A stretch of 64,000 nt of DNA from NCBI GenBank assembly GCA_036011085.1, contig DASCMS010000073.1:37860-101859 (forward strand), read 5' to 3'. Shown in pieces: positions 15,970 to 25,913 of the stretch; the first letter of the stretch is position 1; each line of letters opens with the position of its first letter. Under the pieces are notes generated by a model that saw nothing but the letters and a program-made list of their open reading frames with translations, made no database searches and had not been told where the DNA came from. The stretch is from UBA8231 sp036011085. GTDB taxonomy: Bacteria; Latescibacterota; UBA2968; UBA8231. The translations under genes and the position numbers were made by a program.

Positions 15970-17244
15970 GTGATAGCCGGAATCGGCAGAAGAGAGATCA
16001 CGCTCCCTGAGTTCCTCATCGGGGATTCGACTGTGCACGACCCGCTGTTTGCCAGCGTGCTCGTGTTGGACGACGGCAACACGAAGGTAGCTGTCGTCGG
16101 CGTCGACCTGGTCGATCCGTTCCCCGAGGCCGGCCTTCAGCTGCAGGAGCGGTCGGGCATCGACCACACCCTTGTCAACGCCTCGCACACGCACTCCGAC
16201 GGCCGGGGACGCAGGAAGAACGGGTGGCGGGAAAGAGTCTGCGCGTTGATCGGCGAAGCCGTCGAAGAGGCGTTGGCGAACCAGGTTGCCGTGTCCCTGT
16301 ACGCGGGGCGTGCAGCAGCGCAGATAGGCTACAACCGGTATGCCAGGCGCTTCACCGACGCCATCGTACCGTGGGTCAATACGCTCGAAGCGCGGACCGA
16401 GAGCGGTAAACCACTCGCCGTGCTGTTTGAGCACGCCGCACATCCGGTGACGACGATCGAAACCGAAAGCCTGAGCGCAGACTTTCCGGCGGCGTCGGTG
16501 ACACGGATTCGCGAAGAACTTGGTGACGATATGCTGCCCCTGTTCGTGCAGGGGTGCAGTGGCAACATCAACGCCTATCCCGTCGGTTTCAGCGTCGACA
16601 GCGGGCACCACGACAATGCCGAGCGGGCGGGAAGAACCCTCGGCGAGGCGGCTCTCACGGCACTGCGGAACGGTGTCGAGATCGCCGCCAGCACGTTCCG
16701 CGTGACGAGCATGAGCCTCGATCTGCCCTGCAATCTACCCTCCATGCCCATGTGGGAGGAGATGGTCGCCCGCCTGATGCGGCACCCGCCCGAAACGCCG
16801 TTGCTGAACGGCACGACGGACGGTTGGACGCGTACCCTGGAAGCCACGCGGCAGATGATCGAGGGCGGCGAGCAGCCTCACACCCGGTTCGAGGCGAGTC
16901 TCGTCTCGCTGGGCGACGAGTGGTGTCTGCTGGCGTTACCCGGCGAGATCTTCAGCGAATACGAATTGTGGGTGGAGGAAGCGGCGCCCTTCACCCACAA
17001 GATGGTCATTGCCTATACAAACGATAACAGCGTCGAGTACATCCCCACCGACAGGGCGCTGACATTGGGGGCGGAGGATCCGGTGAAGGCAGAGCGCGAG
17101 TGCATGGAGGCCACCGCGTGGCCGGGATTCTTCTATGGCGTCGAAGTGAAGGGGGCGTACCTGCCGTACGCCTGTGGCATCGAAGTCCAGATCCGTGGTG
17201 CCCTGGCAGGACTCTGGGAGGAGGCCAGGGATGGACCCTCCTGA
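15970..17244 (+). CDS. Neutral/alkaline ceramidase N-terminal-domain-like hydrolase
   Basis: The 424-residue protein starts IAGIGRREIT and carries NASHTHSDG, a zinc-ligand-like segment, and later EHAAHPV and FVQGCSGNINAY. These are hallmarks of the neutral/alkaline non-lysosomal ceramidase N-terminal superfamily. Many bacterial members are uncharacterised hydrolases rather than ceramidases. No signal peptide is visible from the GTG at 15970, so it may be cytosolic. The gene stands alone on this strand. Confidence 0.75.
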   Translation: MIAGIGRREITLPEFLIGDSTVHDPLFASVLVLDDGNTKVAVVGVDLVDPFPEAGLQLQERSGIDHTLVNASHTHSDGRGRRKNGWRERVCALIGEAVEEALANQVAVSLYAGRAAAQIGYNRYARRFTDAIVPWVNTLEARTESGKPLAVLFEHAAHPVTTIETESLSADFPAASVTRIREELGDDMLPLFVQGCSGNINAYPVGFSVDSGHHDNAERAGRTLGEAALTALRNGVEIAASTFRVTSMSLDLPCNLPSMPMWEEMVARLMRHPPETPLLNGTTDGWTRTLEATRQMIEGGEQPHTRFEASLVSLGDEWCLLALPGEIFSEYELWVEEAAPFTHKMVIAYTNDNSVEYIPTDRALTLGAEDPVKAERECMEATAWPGFFYGVEVKGAYLPYACGIEVQIRGALAGLWEEARDGPS

Positions 17245-17319
17245 GATCGTGCTGACAGTTACCGTCGGCTGAGCGTTGGTCTGGAAACCGAATCCAGTGA
17301 TCGCCAGATTGTGCGGCAT

Positions 17320-17877
17320 CTATCCATGAAGGTCACGCCTGTCAGCTGCCTTCGGGATGAGCTCTTTCTGGAGGGATCGTCCAAATGCTACTACCGCATG
17401 GCCAGCAGCAGAGTTCGCCAGAAAAAGATAGATTAGGGCAAGAAACTCTAACTCTGCGCCTCCAAGGCTGCTTGCGCCCACAGCCCAGGCGATCCACAGC
17501 AATGCACATTCGATCTGCATTACCCGGCGCCGCACTCCAATATGTCCGTAGAGGTGCGCCGAAAGATAGAAGAGGATCCAGACGAAGACCGCACTGCCAT
17601 CGACGCCCTGGACGCCTGACAGCTGACCAAGGGCCCCAAGGAAGAGCCCGGCGACGGTCACAACGGCGGGACGTCTCCACGTCACGTACCATCGCTGGTT
17701 TCTCGTGCGTGGCGAAATGACAAGCAGCGAGTAGCGGTGGAGAAGCCACACTGTCAAACAAGAGGCGCCAACAGCAACCAGCACACTTCCGGCTGTGTAG
17801 GCGAGGCTGACTATGTTCCAGGAGATAGGCACAACGAAGTCGGCCCTTCCAGCATCAATGCCAATTCGCCAACCCAC
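17320..17877 (-). CDS. Small integral membrane protein, unknown function
   Basis: The 185-residue product has about four or five hydrophobic segments (for example SVLVAVGASCLTVWLL, PAVVTVAGLFLGALG, GSAVFVWILFYLSAHLYG and ALLWIAWAVGASSLGG). I recognise no family motif. Its hydrophobic periodicity and its position just downstream of the penicillin acylase on the same strand (49-bp gap) make it a plausible gene, but it could be spurious. Confidence 0.5.
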   Translation of the reverse strand: MGWRIGIDAGRADFVVPISWNIVSLAYTAGSVLVAVGASCLTVWLLHRYSLLVISPRTRNQRWYVTWRRPAVVTVAGLFLGALGQLSGVQGVDGSAVFVWILFYLSAHLYGHIGVRRRVMQIECALLWIAWAVGASSLGGAELEFLALIYLFLANSAAGHAVVAFGRSLQKELIPKAADRRDLHG

Positions 17878-17926
17878 GCCCTCTCTTCATGAAGTCGTTC
17901 CTCCAGCGAAGCCGGCCTGCTACCTG

Positions 17927-20332
17927 TCAGGATGCCGGCAGCGGCTCCAGTCTCTGCACCGTCTCCGCCTCCCTCTCGATCCGCGAGAAGTCCCACAGGG
18001 CCGGGATATACCCCACGTCCGCATGCAGCGACGCCTGGTCGGCGTAGTGCGGACTGCCCGGGTGTCCGGACGCACCGCCGGGTACGATCCAGCGCGCCGT
18101 GTTCCAGTCTGTCGGATCGAACAGGTAGCGGTTGACGGACAGTCCCGTAACGGTGAACGAGCCGATGGTGAAGCTGCCCGCCAGCGGCGTGTCCGCGTCG
18201 CCGTGCACGGCGTACCCGGGCGGATTGAGCAGCTGCTCCCAGTCCGGAAAGGGTTCGGCCAGGGGATGTCGCGGGCGCGTACGGTGCAACCTGCCCCAGG
18301 TCCACGCGTTGGGATCGTCCCCCAGCTGAGCGGCCAGTTCGGCCACACCGGCCGTGAACGCCTGGATCAGCAGCGTCTCCCACGTTTCCCCGGGCGGCAG
18401 GATGGCATCACCCTGGGGATCGCCGGCCATGGCCAGGTTCATCTCCTGGGCAACCTGGCGTGCCATCGTGTCGGCACCGGGCGTGTTCGACCACACCAGC
18501 TCGACGGCATCACCAAATGTGTGCTGCAGGAGACGCCGGCTCAGCGATCGGCGCGTCATCTGATAGATAGCCGGCGCTGTCGCCTCGCGGTCCATGCGGC
18601 CGTCCCAGTCGCGCAGAGTTGAGGCTGCCGTCGCCAGCGGCTCGGCCAGAGCTTCGTTGTCGAGGGCGGTCAGCAGCCTCGACACCAACGTCAGGGCGGG
18701 CAGGGACAGTCGTTCGGCATGGAGGGCCGCCATGTCGTCGATGGTGGCCGTACCGGGCTCGAGCTCCAGCAGGCGATCCATCAGCCGGCGTGCCCGGTAC
18801 TCGGGGGCCATGTACAGACCGACATAGTATGGATAGTCGGCACCGGTCACCCGCTGGTTGCAGGTCACCGTCCAGCCTGTGGCCGGGTCGATCGATGTCG
18901 GCAATTCACTGTGCGGGATCGTACCCTCGTCCCACTCGAACTCTCCCGTCCAGCCCGGCAGAGCGGCCCAGCCATTGGCCTCGCCCCGCACCGGAATTCT
19001 GCCCTCGTGCAGGTAGCCGAAGTGTCCGGAAGTGTCAGCCACGGCGTAGTTGTTGATGCGATCCGTCCATTCGGCAAAGGCCGAGTGCAGTTGCTCGACG
19101 CTGTCGGCCTGCATGGCCGCCAGAACCGAGTCCGCCCAGGGCGTACCCTCGATGAGGCCGGGATCACAGATCGTCACCCCCCAGCCGGCGGCCGGATCGC
19201 CGGCGATCGCCGGGCCATGGTGGGTAATCGTCACCTGCAGGTCGACCGGATCCGAGCCGCGCACTTGCAGCTGCTCGTCATGGACGACGGCTGCACGCCA
19301 CTGGTCGCAGTACAGGTACTCACGCGTACCGATGGCGTCGGCACGGTCGCGGAAACGCTCGATGTAGAGATCCTGCGTGTCCGCCATGCCGTGGGTCATA
19401 CCCCAGGCGACGTGTTCGTTATGGCAGAAATGCAGGGCCCCGGGGACCCCGGGAACCGAATGACCGATGACGTTGAAGTCGGGACAGTTGAGATGGACCT
19501 GATAGTAGACGTTGGGCACATCGAGACCCCGGTGGGAATCCCCGCCGATCAGCGGCTGACCGCTGGCTGTGCGGGCACCACCGACCGACCAGCCGTTGGA
19601 GCCACCGTCCATATCGTAACCCACCCCGGGCAGCAGCAGCTCCGGGTCACCTCCCGCCTCGGACAGGGCGTCGGCGGATCGCTGTAGGGCCGCTGTGCCA
19701 TCGAGTGCATCGCCCTCGTACAACTCCCCCGGGGGGACCGTCAACAGATGTCCGCGGGGATAGCCACGCACCAGACGCGCTGTGGCCTCGGGTCCGATGG
19801 TCGCCGCCAGGCGCGTGCGTAGCAGCTTCGGCTCGAACGTACCCAGCAGGCTGTTGCGCATCTTGTAGACCGCCAGGCAGTGCCAGTTCTCCCACGGCTC
19901 CGGCGACTCGTCGAGCAGACGATACTCGATGGGCAGAGATGTCGTGGTGGTGATGAAAGCGTTCACCCCCGCAGTGTAGGCGTCGATCATCTCACATGCG
20001 GCGTCGGAACTCACCTCATAGTCCCACTTGGCCGTACGCCCCATGCCGGCGGCCCGCAGCAGACAGTCACTGGCCACTCCGGGCACCCCGACCCATTCCG
20101 CCCAACGCCCCAGCGCCTTGTGACGGTCGGCATCCATGTGCCACAGGCGGTCCTGGGCGGTGGCAAACCCCTGGGCGAAGAACAGATCGACGGCGGAGCC
20201 GGCCCGGATGTGGGGGATCCCCCAGTTGTCGCGAAAGATGTCGACGGGGTTCTGGAGGCCGGTGAGCCGCTGAGTGGAGGCTACGTCGGGCAGCGACTGG
20301 CGCAACAGGGTTGGATCCGGAGACAGGCTCAT
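17927..20332 (-). CDS. Penicillin acylase family (Ntn-hydrolase) protein
   Basis: The 801-residue protein follows the penicillin-amidase plan. An alpha-chain region begins with DIFRDNWGIPHIRA and FFAQGFATAQDRLWHMD. A spacer follows, then the beta chain starts at the nucleophilic Ser in GGSNGWSVGG, with downstream GGDSH and VPG segments. Such enzymes self-cleave and hydrolyse amides such as acyl-homoserine lactones or cyclic imides. No Sec signal peptide is visible, unlike many periplasmic members. A 28-codon fragment of a related gene lies at 12792-12878. Confidence 0.88.
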   Translation of the reverse strand: MSLSPDPTLLRQSLPDVASTQRLTGLQNPVDIFRDNWGIPHIRAGSAVDLFFAQGFATAQDRLWHMDADRHKALGRWAEWVGVPGVASDCLLRAAGMGRTAKWDYEVSSDAACEMIDAYTAGVNAFITTTTSLPIEYRLLDESPEPWENWHCLAVYKMRNSLLGTFEPKLLRTRLAATIGPEATARLVRGYPRGHLLTVPPGELYEGDALDGTAALQRSADALSEAGGDPELLLPGVGYDMDGGSNGWSVGGARTASGQPLIGGDSHRGLDVPNVYYQVHLNCPDFNVIGHSVPGVPGALHFCHNEHVAWGMTHGMADTQDLYIERFRDRADAIGTREYLYCDQWRAAVVHDEQLQVRGSDPVDLQVTITHHGPAIAGDPAAGWGVTICDPGLIEGTPWADSVLAAMQADSVEQLHSAFAEWTDRINNYAVADTSGHFGYLHEGRIPVRGEANGWAALPGWTGEFEWDEGTIPHSELPTSIDPATGWTVTCNQRVTGADYPYYVGLYMAPEYRARRLMDRLLELEPGTATIDDMAALHAERLSLPALTLVSRLLTALDNEALAEPLATAASTLRDWDGRMDREATAPAIYQMTRRSLSRRLLQHTFGDAVELVWSNTPGADTMARQVAQEMNLAMAGDPQGDAILPPGETWETLLIQAFTAGVAELAAQLGDDPNAWTWGRLHRTRPRHPLAEPFPDWEQLLNPPGYAVHGDADTPLAGSFTIGSFTVTGLSVNRYLFDPTDWNTARWIVPGGASGHPGSPHYADQASLHADVGYIPALWDFSRIEREAETVQRLEPLPAS

Positions 20333-20464
20333 ATGGCGTGACTATATCATGGTGCCCGCCTGAGCGAAAGTCGGCAGGCTGGCAGATGGACGGTGGCCGC
20401 AGGCTGGCCACCGCCCAACTTCTTAGGTTCAACTGGTCCAGAGCACTGGTCCGCCCGAGGACAG

Positions 20465-21310
20465 TCAGCGCCGTGCCGCCATCCAGTTGCTTGTGGCATC
20501 CACCCCGAGCGTTACGGCGACCCCTGCGTGATCTGATGGCCACAGCCCGAGATCGGTCCGATGTCCGGGATCGGCACCGATGACGACGGCTCGACTGGTC
20601 CGCGTGATCGTCGTCTGAGAGGCGCCGACGGGCTCGTGAAAAAACACCAAGTCAATGCGGCGATTCAGCTCGCTGGCTGAAAAGGGCTCGTCGGGAAGAC
20701 AGCACGTGTATCCCACATCCTGCCGGGTCTGGGACCAGGCGTCGACGAGGCCACCGGCGACGAGAGTGCCGTACGTATCGGTGGTGCTGCCATCCGCGGC
20801 ACTGTTGAAGTCGCCAAGCAGGATGACGGGCACCGGTGCCTCGGTAACCCTCTGCAGCAGTTCCGCTCCCTGCGCCATCTGTACCGGTGCCACCGAACCA
20901 CGCTCCAGGTGCGTGCAGACGAAGCGCAGCTGGCGACCCGCAATCGAAGCATCCGCAGAGACCCAGCCGCGGCTCAGCGTCACGGGCGGACCGCCTTCGC
21001 CCCCGATGGGGAGAGTGAGGTTGACGCCATATGTGCCTTGATCGGTTCCGGTCACCTCCACGCCGGATTGCACCAGGATCGCCTGGCGGTCGGTGAGGCG
21101 CAGGTCATCGCCCGTCGCACTCGGCAGCTCCACATCGGAGCCCGTGCGCACCACGACTGCGTTGTAGCTCAGACCGCGGGCGATCAGTTCGGCCTGCAGA
21201 ATCTCCATGAAATCGTAGACCACTTCGGTCGCCGGTTCCGGACTGGACAACCCCGGTGGCGTCCGTTGAGATGAGACCCGCTCGCGCGAGTCGGTGATGG
21301 GTGCCGGCAC
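20465..21310 (-). pseudogene. Endonuclease/exonuclease/phosphatase-family gene lacking its N-terminal part
   Basis: The open frame of 281 codons has the later motifs of the EEP fold: RFVCTHLE, ILLGDFN, RIDLVFF and SDHAGVAV. The early strands that supply the conserved Asn and the metal-binding Glu (the T-Y-N and L-Q-E-V motifs) are missing, since recognisable homology begins at ATEVVYDFMEILQAELIARG. I found no such motifs in other frames of 21311-21490. It is probably a 5'-truncated remnant without catalytic metal binding. No clear ribosome-binding site precedes the ATG at 21310. Confidence 0.6.
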
Positions 21311-21524
21311 CCGTTGTCTGCTGGGGGTCAGGCAAACCGCGTGCCGAAGTCCGTGCTCCTTCTGATCGGGAGCGGAACTGCGACGGCGCGCAGCACACCG
21401 CGCAGATGCGCGCAGCGGCGCGCAAGCGATGACTCAATGATTGCGGGAGAGTCGAACGACAGGCCGAAAGGCTGTGACTATATTGCGGCGCTCATGGAGT
21501 CAGTAGACAGGAGAGCCGTCGAGT

Positions 21525-22277
21525 ATGACACCGGAAGAGAGATTTCAGTTCGACCTCGAGGGATACCTGGTCGTGTCCGGAGTACTGAACAGCGCCGAGC
21601 TGGCTGAGTTGAATGCCTGCGCCGACGATCCACCGGGCGGTTGGCAAGACGGGCTGTCGTATCGGACGAGCAATGTTTCGCAGTGGGGGCCGGCTTTCCA
21701 GGCGCTCATCGATCACCCGAAGCTGGTCCCGTACCTGGTGGAGCTGGTGGGCCCCAGGGTTCGGCTCGACCATGACTACTGCATCTTCATGCGCGACGGG
21801 GCCCCGGGGGGCAACCTGCACGGTGGCCCGAGCCCCCAGATCGGTGCCGGCGATCACTGGTATCAGTGTCACAACGGTGTGATCCGCAACGGCCTGACGG
21901 TGTTCACTTACAACCTGGGCGACGCCGGGCCCGGTGATGGCGGCTTCGGCTGCATCCCCGGCAGCCACAAGAGCAACTTCGTCAACGACCTGCCCGCCGA
22001 CGTGCGCGGACACGAACGCTCCGCCCACTATGTCCGTCAGGTCGAGGCGCGCGCCGGCGACGTCATCATCTTCACCGAAGCCCTGGTTCACGGGACGATG
22101 GCATGGACTGGCTCCCAGGAGCGGCGAGGACTGCTCTACAAGTACAGCCCCGGCCATTCGTCCTGGTCACGCCACTACTACGATATGGACGCCTACACGG
22201 ATCTGACCGACCAGCAGCAACGGTTCCTCACGCCCCCTTTCATCGGGCAGCGCGAGGACACCGTGCAGAACGACTGA
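21525..22277 (+). CDS. PhyH-like Fe(II)/2-oxoglutarate oxygenase with H-x-G instead of H-x-D
   Basis: The 250-residue protein has the phytanoyl-CoA dioxygenase outline: FDLEGYLVVSGVL, a double-stranded beta-helix core, and distal motifs LVHGTMAW and ERRGLLYKYSPG that provide the second His and the 2-oxoglutarate-binding Arg. The first metal motif reads NLHGG, so the usual Asp is Gly. A Gly or Ala at this place leaves the iron one ligand short, as in alpha-KG halogenases, but related environmental proteins share LHGG and their reaction is unknown. The next gene starts 11 bp downstream on the same strand. Confidence 0.8.
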   Translation: MTPEERFQFDLEGYLVVSGVLNSAELAELNACADDPPGGWQDGLSYRTSNVSQWGPAFQALIDHPKLVPYLVELVGPRVRLDHDYCIFMRDGAPGGNLHGGPSPQIGAGDHWYQCHNGVIRNGLTVFTYNLGDAGPGDGGFGCIPGSHKSNFVNDLPADVRGHERSAHYVRQVEARAGDVIIFTEALVHGTMAWTGSQERRGLLYKYSPGHSSWSRHYYDMDAYTDLTDQQQRFLTPPFIGQREDTVQND

Positions 22278-22287
22278 CCTCACGGGC

Positions 22288-24822
22288 TTGGGCCTGGCCG
22301 CAGGCATTACATCGTGGGACCTCCTCCTCGTCGGGGTCGTCTCCTGCCAGACAACTCTCGTGGCCTACATGCCCACACCGCGGCTGAAGTCCATCTTCCT
22401 GACGCTGCCTTTCCCCTTCACCGTCGTCGCCCTGTCCGTGGGTCTGCCCATGGACGCCGCCAACGTGCTGTCCATCGGCCTGCTGTTCGGCTACATCCAC
22501 GCGATTCGATGGCTGCACGAGACCCTGCATGTTCCCATCGTCGGTGCCATCGGGGTGGCGCTGGCTGGCTACTCCGTCATCGGTTGGCTGGCATCCGGTG
22601 TGGCTCCGTCAGGTGACGTCCCCTTCTGGCTGGCTACGGTGGCGGCCGTAGCCACGGGTGGCTTCCTTCTCTGGCGCAACGCGCCACGCTCGGAGCGCGC
22701 CCACCGGACACGCTTGCCCATCTGGCAGAAACTCCCCGCCGTATGTCTGGTCGTGTCGATGCTCATCCTGCTGAAGAGTGAACTGGGAGGCTTTGCCGCT
22801 CTGTTCCCCCTCGTCAGCGTCGTCGGCGCGTACGAATCCCGGCACTGTCTGTGGACCATGTCCCTCACCATCCCCATGCTGATGTTGACGATGGTGCCCT
22901 TGATGGCCGTGGCCTACACGACGCAGTCCTGGCTCGGGCTGGGCGGAGGACTGCTGGCAGGTTGGGCCGCCTTCCTTGTCATCTACCTGCCGCTGACCCG
23001 CTGGCAGTGGCGGCGCTGGCCGGCTCCCGTGTCCCTACTCCTCGTAGCGGCGCTCCCTGCCACGTCGTTGGCTGACCCGACGCATGCCATCGGTATCCAT
23101 GGTGAGGTGAAGTACGGTCCCGACTTCACTCACTTCGACTACACGAATCCCGAGGCCCCCCGGGGAGGCGAGGTCCGACTGGCTGTGGTCGGCACCTTCG
23201 ACAACCTCAACCCCTTCATCCTCAAGGGTGTGTCCGCCGCCGGCACGACGATGATCTACTCCCGTCTGTGCGAGAAAGCGCAGGACGAACCCCTGTCGGA
23301 ATACGGTCACCTCGCCCACTCCATGGATCTGGCTGCCGACCGCAGCGCCATCACCTTCTTTCTGCGACCCGAGGCACGCTGGCACGACGGCGTACCCGTC
23401 ACCGCCGACGATGTGGTCTTCGGCTTCTACACCCTCGTGCGCCACGGAATCCCCTTCTACCGCGCCTTCTACACCGATGTGGACACTGCCATCGCCCTTG
23501 ACGAACACACCGTCCGCTTTGAATTGGCCGCCTCAGACAACCGTGAACTGCCCGTCGTTCTCGGCCAGCTGCGAGCGTTGCCGAAGCACTACTGGCAGGA
23601 CCGCGACTTCACAGCCACGACGCTGGCGCCGCCCCTCGGCAGCGGGCCGTACCGGATCGAGTCCGTCGATCCGGGTCGCACGATCAGCTACGTACGCGTC
23701 ACCGACAACTGGGACGAGAGCCTGCCTACGCGTCGCGGACAACACAACTTCGACCGGATCCACTTCGACTACTACCGCGATGATACGGTCGCACTGGAAG
23801 CGCTGAAGGCTGGCGAGTACGACTTCCGCGCTGTCGGCACGGCGCGCGAGTGGGCCACCGCCTATGACCATCCCGCCGTCGACGATGGCCGCCTGGTGCT
23901 GACGGAGATCCCCAACCGGCGGATCCGCGGTATGTCCGGATTCGTCTTCAACACGCGGCGCTCGAAATTCGGTGATCCGCGGGTACGCCAGGCTCTGGCC
24001 TACGCCTTCGACTTCGAGTGGACCAACGCCACCTTGTTCCACGGGTTCTACACCCGCACGGAGAGCAATTTCGCCAACTCCGAGCTGGCCTCCTCCGGTC
24101 TGCCTGGTGGACGGGAGCTCGAGATCCTCGAGGGCTACCGTGGACGGATTCCGGAGGCGGTCTTCAGCGAACAGTACCGCGCCCCGGCGACGACGGGTTC
24201 CGGCTCGATCCGGGCCAATCTGCGCACCGCTCGCCGGATGCTCCGGGAAGCCGGCTGGACGATCCACGATGAACAGCTGGTGCACGACGCCACCGGCGAG
24301 TCGATGCAGATCGAGTTTCTGCTGGCGCGCCCCTCCTACGAACGTGTCATCGGCCCGCTGCAGTTGCACCTGCAGCGCCTCGGTATCCAATCGACGATCC
24401 GCACCGTCGACGCCTCCCAGTACTGGAACCGGCTGCAGGCCTTCGACTATGACATCGTCGCGCGCAGCTGGAATCAGTACCTGTCGCCGGGTAATGAGCA
24501 GCGCAACTACTGGTCGACCTCGTCCGCCGATGCTGCGGGCAGCCGCAACTATGCCGGCATCCGCAGCCCCGTAATCGACGAGCTGGTGGAGCGCCTCATC
24601 GCGGCGCAGACCCGGCCGGAGCAGATCGCCACGGCTCGCGCCCTCGATCGTGTGCTGCTCTGGGGCCACTATCTGATCCCCAACTGGCACACCGACCTGC
24701 ATCGCCTCGCCTATTGGGGCAAGTTTGAGCGGCCGGCCACGGTGCCACTGATCTCCCTGGGTTTCCTGCAGACATGGTGGATCGATCCAGCCAGGGCGGC
24801 AGCACTGGAGAACGACCGATGA
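22288..24822 (+). CDS. Fusion of a polytopic membrane protein with a YejA-like peptide-binding protein
   Basis: One uninterrupted 844-codon frame encodes about 240 residues with seven or eight hydrophobic helices. A signal-peptide-like segment (VSLLLVAALPATSLA) follows, then a family-5 solute-binding protein with DFTHFDYTNPEAPRGGEVRL and WHDGVPVTADDVVFGFYTL. The binding domain resembles YejA of oligopeptide/microcin C importers, matching the downstream permease and ATPase genes. The start is uncertain: TTG at 22288 is the first possible, ATG at 22369 the next. An in-frame GTG at 23029 could start the binding protein alone. Its stop overlaps the next start (ATGA). Confidence 0.8.
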   Translation: MGLAAGITSWDLLLVGVVSCQTTLVAYMPTPRLKSIFLTLPFPFTVVALSVGLPMDAANVLSIGLLFGYIHAIRWLHETLHVPIVGAIGVALAGYSVIGWLASGVAPSGDVPFWLATVAAVATGGFLLWRNAPRSERAHRTRLPIWQKLPAVCLVVSMLILLKSELGGFAALFPLVSVVGAYESRHCLWTMSLTIPMLMLTMVPLMAVAYTTQSWLGLGGGLLAGWAAFLVIYLPLTRWQWRRWPAPVSLLLVAALPATSLADPTHAIGIHGEVKYGPDFTHFDYTNPEAPRGGEVRLAVVGTFDNLNPFILKGVSAAGTTMIYSRLCEKAQDEPLSEYGHLAHSMDLAADRSAITFFLRPEARWHDGVPVTADDVVFGFYTLVRHGIPFYRAFYTDVDTAIALDEHTVRFELAASDNRELPVVLGQLRALPKHYWQDRDFTATTLAPPLGSGPYRIESVDPGRTISYVRVTDNWDESLPTRRGQHNFDRIHFDYYRDDTVALEALKAGEYDFRAVGTAREWATAYDHPAVDDGRLVLTEIPNRRIRGMSGFVFNTRRSKFGDPRVRQALAYAFDFEWTNATLFHGFYTRTESNFANSELASSGLPGGRELEILEGYRGRIPEAVFSEQYRAPATTGSGSIRANLRTARRMLREAGWTIHDEQLVHDATGESMQIEFLLARPSYERVIGPLQLHLQRLGIQSTIRTVDASQYWNRLQAFDYDIVARSWNQYLSPGNEQRNYWSTSSADAAGSRNYAGIRSPVIDELVERLIAAQTRPEQIATARALDRVLLWGHYLIPNWHTDLHRLAYWGKFERPATVPLISLGFLQTWWIDPARAAALENDR

Positions 24823-25913
24823 CAGCCTACATCCTGCGCCGCCTGCTGCTGATGGTCCCCACTCTGTTCGGCATCATGGTGCTCAACTTCATCATCGTCC
24901 AGTCCGCCCCCGGTGGTCCCGTGGAACAGGTTATCGCCCGCATGCAGGGACATGACGGCGGTGCCGCCGACCGCGTCACTGGCGGAGGCGCCGGCGAGGT
25001 GATGGCCGCCGATCTGGGCGGCATGGAGGCCAACGCCCGCTACCGCGGCGCTCGCGGTGTCGATCCGGAGCTCATCCGTGAGCTCGAGGCCCTGTATGGC
25101 TTCGACAAGCCAGCCCATGTCCGCTTCTTCGACATGATGGGGCGCTATCTCCGTTTCGACTTCGGTGAGAGCTTCTTCCGCGATCGGGACGTGGCCGACC
25201 TCGTCCTCGACAAGCTTCCCGTGTCGATCTCTCTGGGATTGTGGTCGACGCTGTTCATCTACTCCCTCTCCATCCCCCTGGGCATCCGCAAAGCCGTGCG
25301 GGACGGCTCACGTTTCGATGTCTGGACCTCCGGAGTGATCGTCGTCGGCAACGCTGTACCCGCCTTCCTGTTTGCCGTGCTCCTCGTCGTGCTCCTCGCC
25401 GGCGGTCACTACCTGCAGTGGTTCCCCCTGCGGGGCCTGACGTCCGCCGACTTCGAGCAGATGTCGTGGGCTGCCCGCCTCGTGGACTATCTCTGGCACC
25501 TGTGTCTGCCGGTGCTGTCCCTCGTCATCGGCGGTTTCGCCGGCCTGACACTGCTGACGAAGAATTCCTTCCTCGACGAAATCGGCAAGCAGTACGTGAT
25601 GACGGCTCGCGCCAAGGGTCTGACCGAGAATGGCGTTCTCTACGGCCACGTCTTCCGTAATGCCATGCTCATCGTCATCGCCGGCTTCCCCGCCGCTTTC
25701 GTCCACATCCTGTTCACCGGGGCGTTGCTCACCGAGATCATCTTCTCTCTCGACGGGCTGGGGCTTCTCGGCTACGAGTCGGCGGTCAACCGCGACTATC
25801 CCGTCGTCTTCGGCACGCTCTACTTCTTCACCTTTCTTGGTCTGGTCCTGCACCTGATCGGCGACCTGATGTACACCCTCGTCGATCGCCGCATCGACTT
25901 CGAGGGGCGGTGA
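24819..25913 (+). CDS. yejB: Peptide ABC transporter permease, YejB-like
   Basis: The 364-residue inner-membrane protein begins TAYILRRLLLMVPTLFGI, typical of DppB/YejB permeases. It has the long periplasmic insertion characteristic of YejB and a cytoplasmic EAA-like loop (YVMTARAKGLTENGVLYGHVFRNA). It pairs with the next permease to form the channel. Start ATG at 24819 overlaps the stop of the binding-protein gene, and its own stop overlaps the next start, so the cluster is tightly coupled. Confidence 0.92.
   Translation: MTAYILRRLLLMVPTLFGIMVLNFIIVQSAPGGPVEQVIARMQGHDGGAADRVTGGGAGEVMAADLGGMEANARYRGARGVDPELIRELEALYGFDKPAHVRFFDMMGRYLRFDFGESFFRDRDVADLVLDKLPVSISLGLWSTLFIYSLSIPLGIRKAVRDGSRFDVWTSGVIVVGNAVPAFLFAVLLVVLLAGGHYLQWFPLRGLTSADFEQMSWAARLVDYLWHLCLPVLSLVIGGFAGLTLLTKNSFLDEIGKQYVMTARAKGLTENGVLYGHVFRNAMLIVIAGFPAAFVHILFTGALLTEIIFSLDGLGLLGYESAVNRDYPVVFGTLYFFTFLGLVLHLIGDLMYTLVDRRIDFEGR

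Noticed and set aside
21311..21524. GCGC-rich repeats before the PhyH gene
   Set aside because: Irregular short repeats with no unit spacing; not a CRISPR array, and no stable long hairpin was found.
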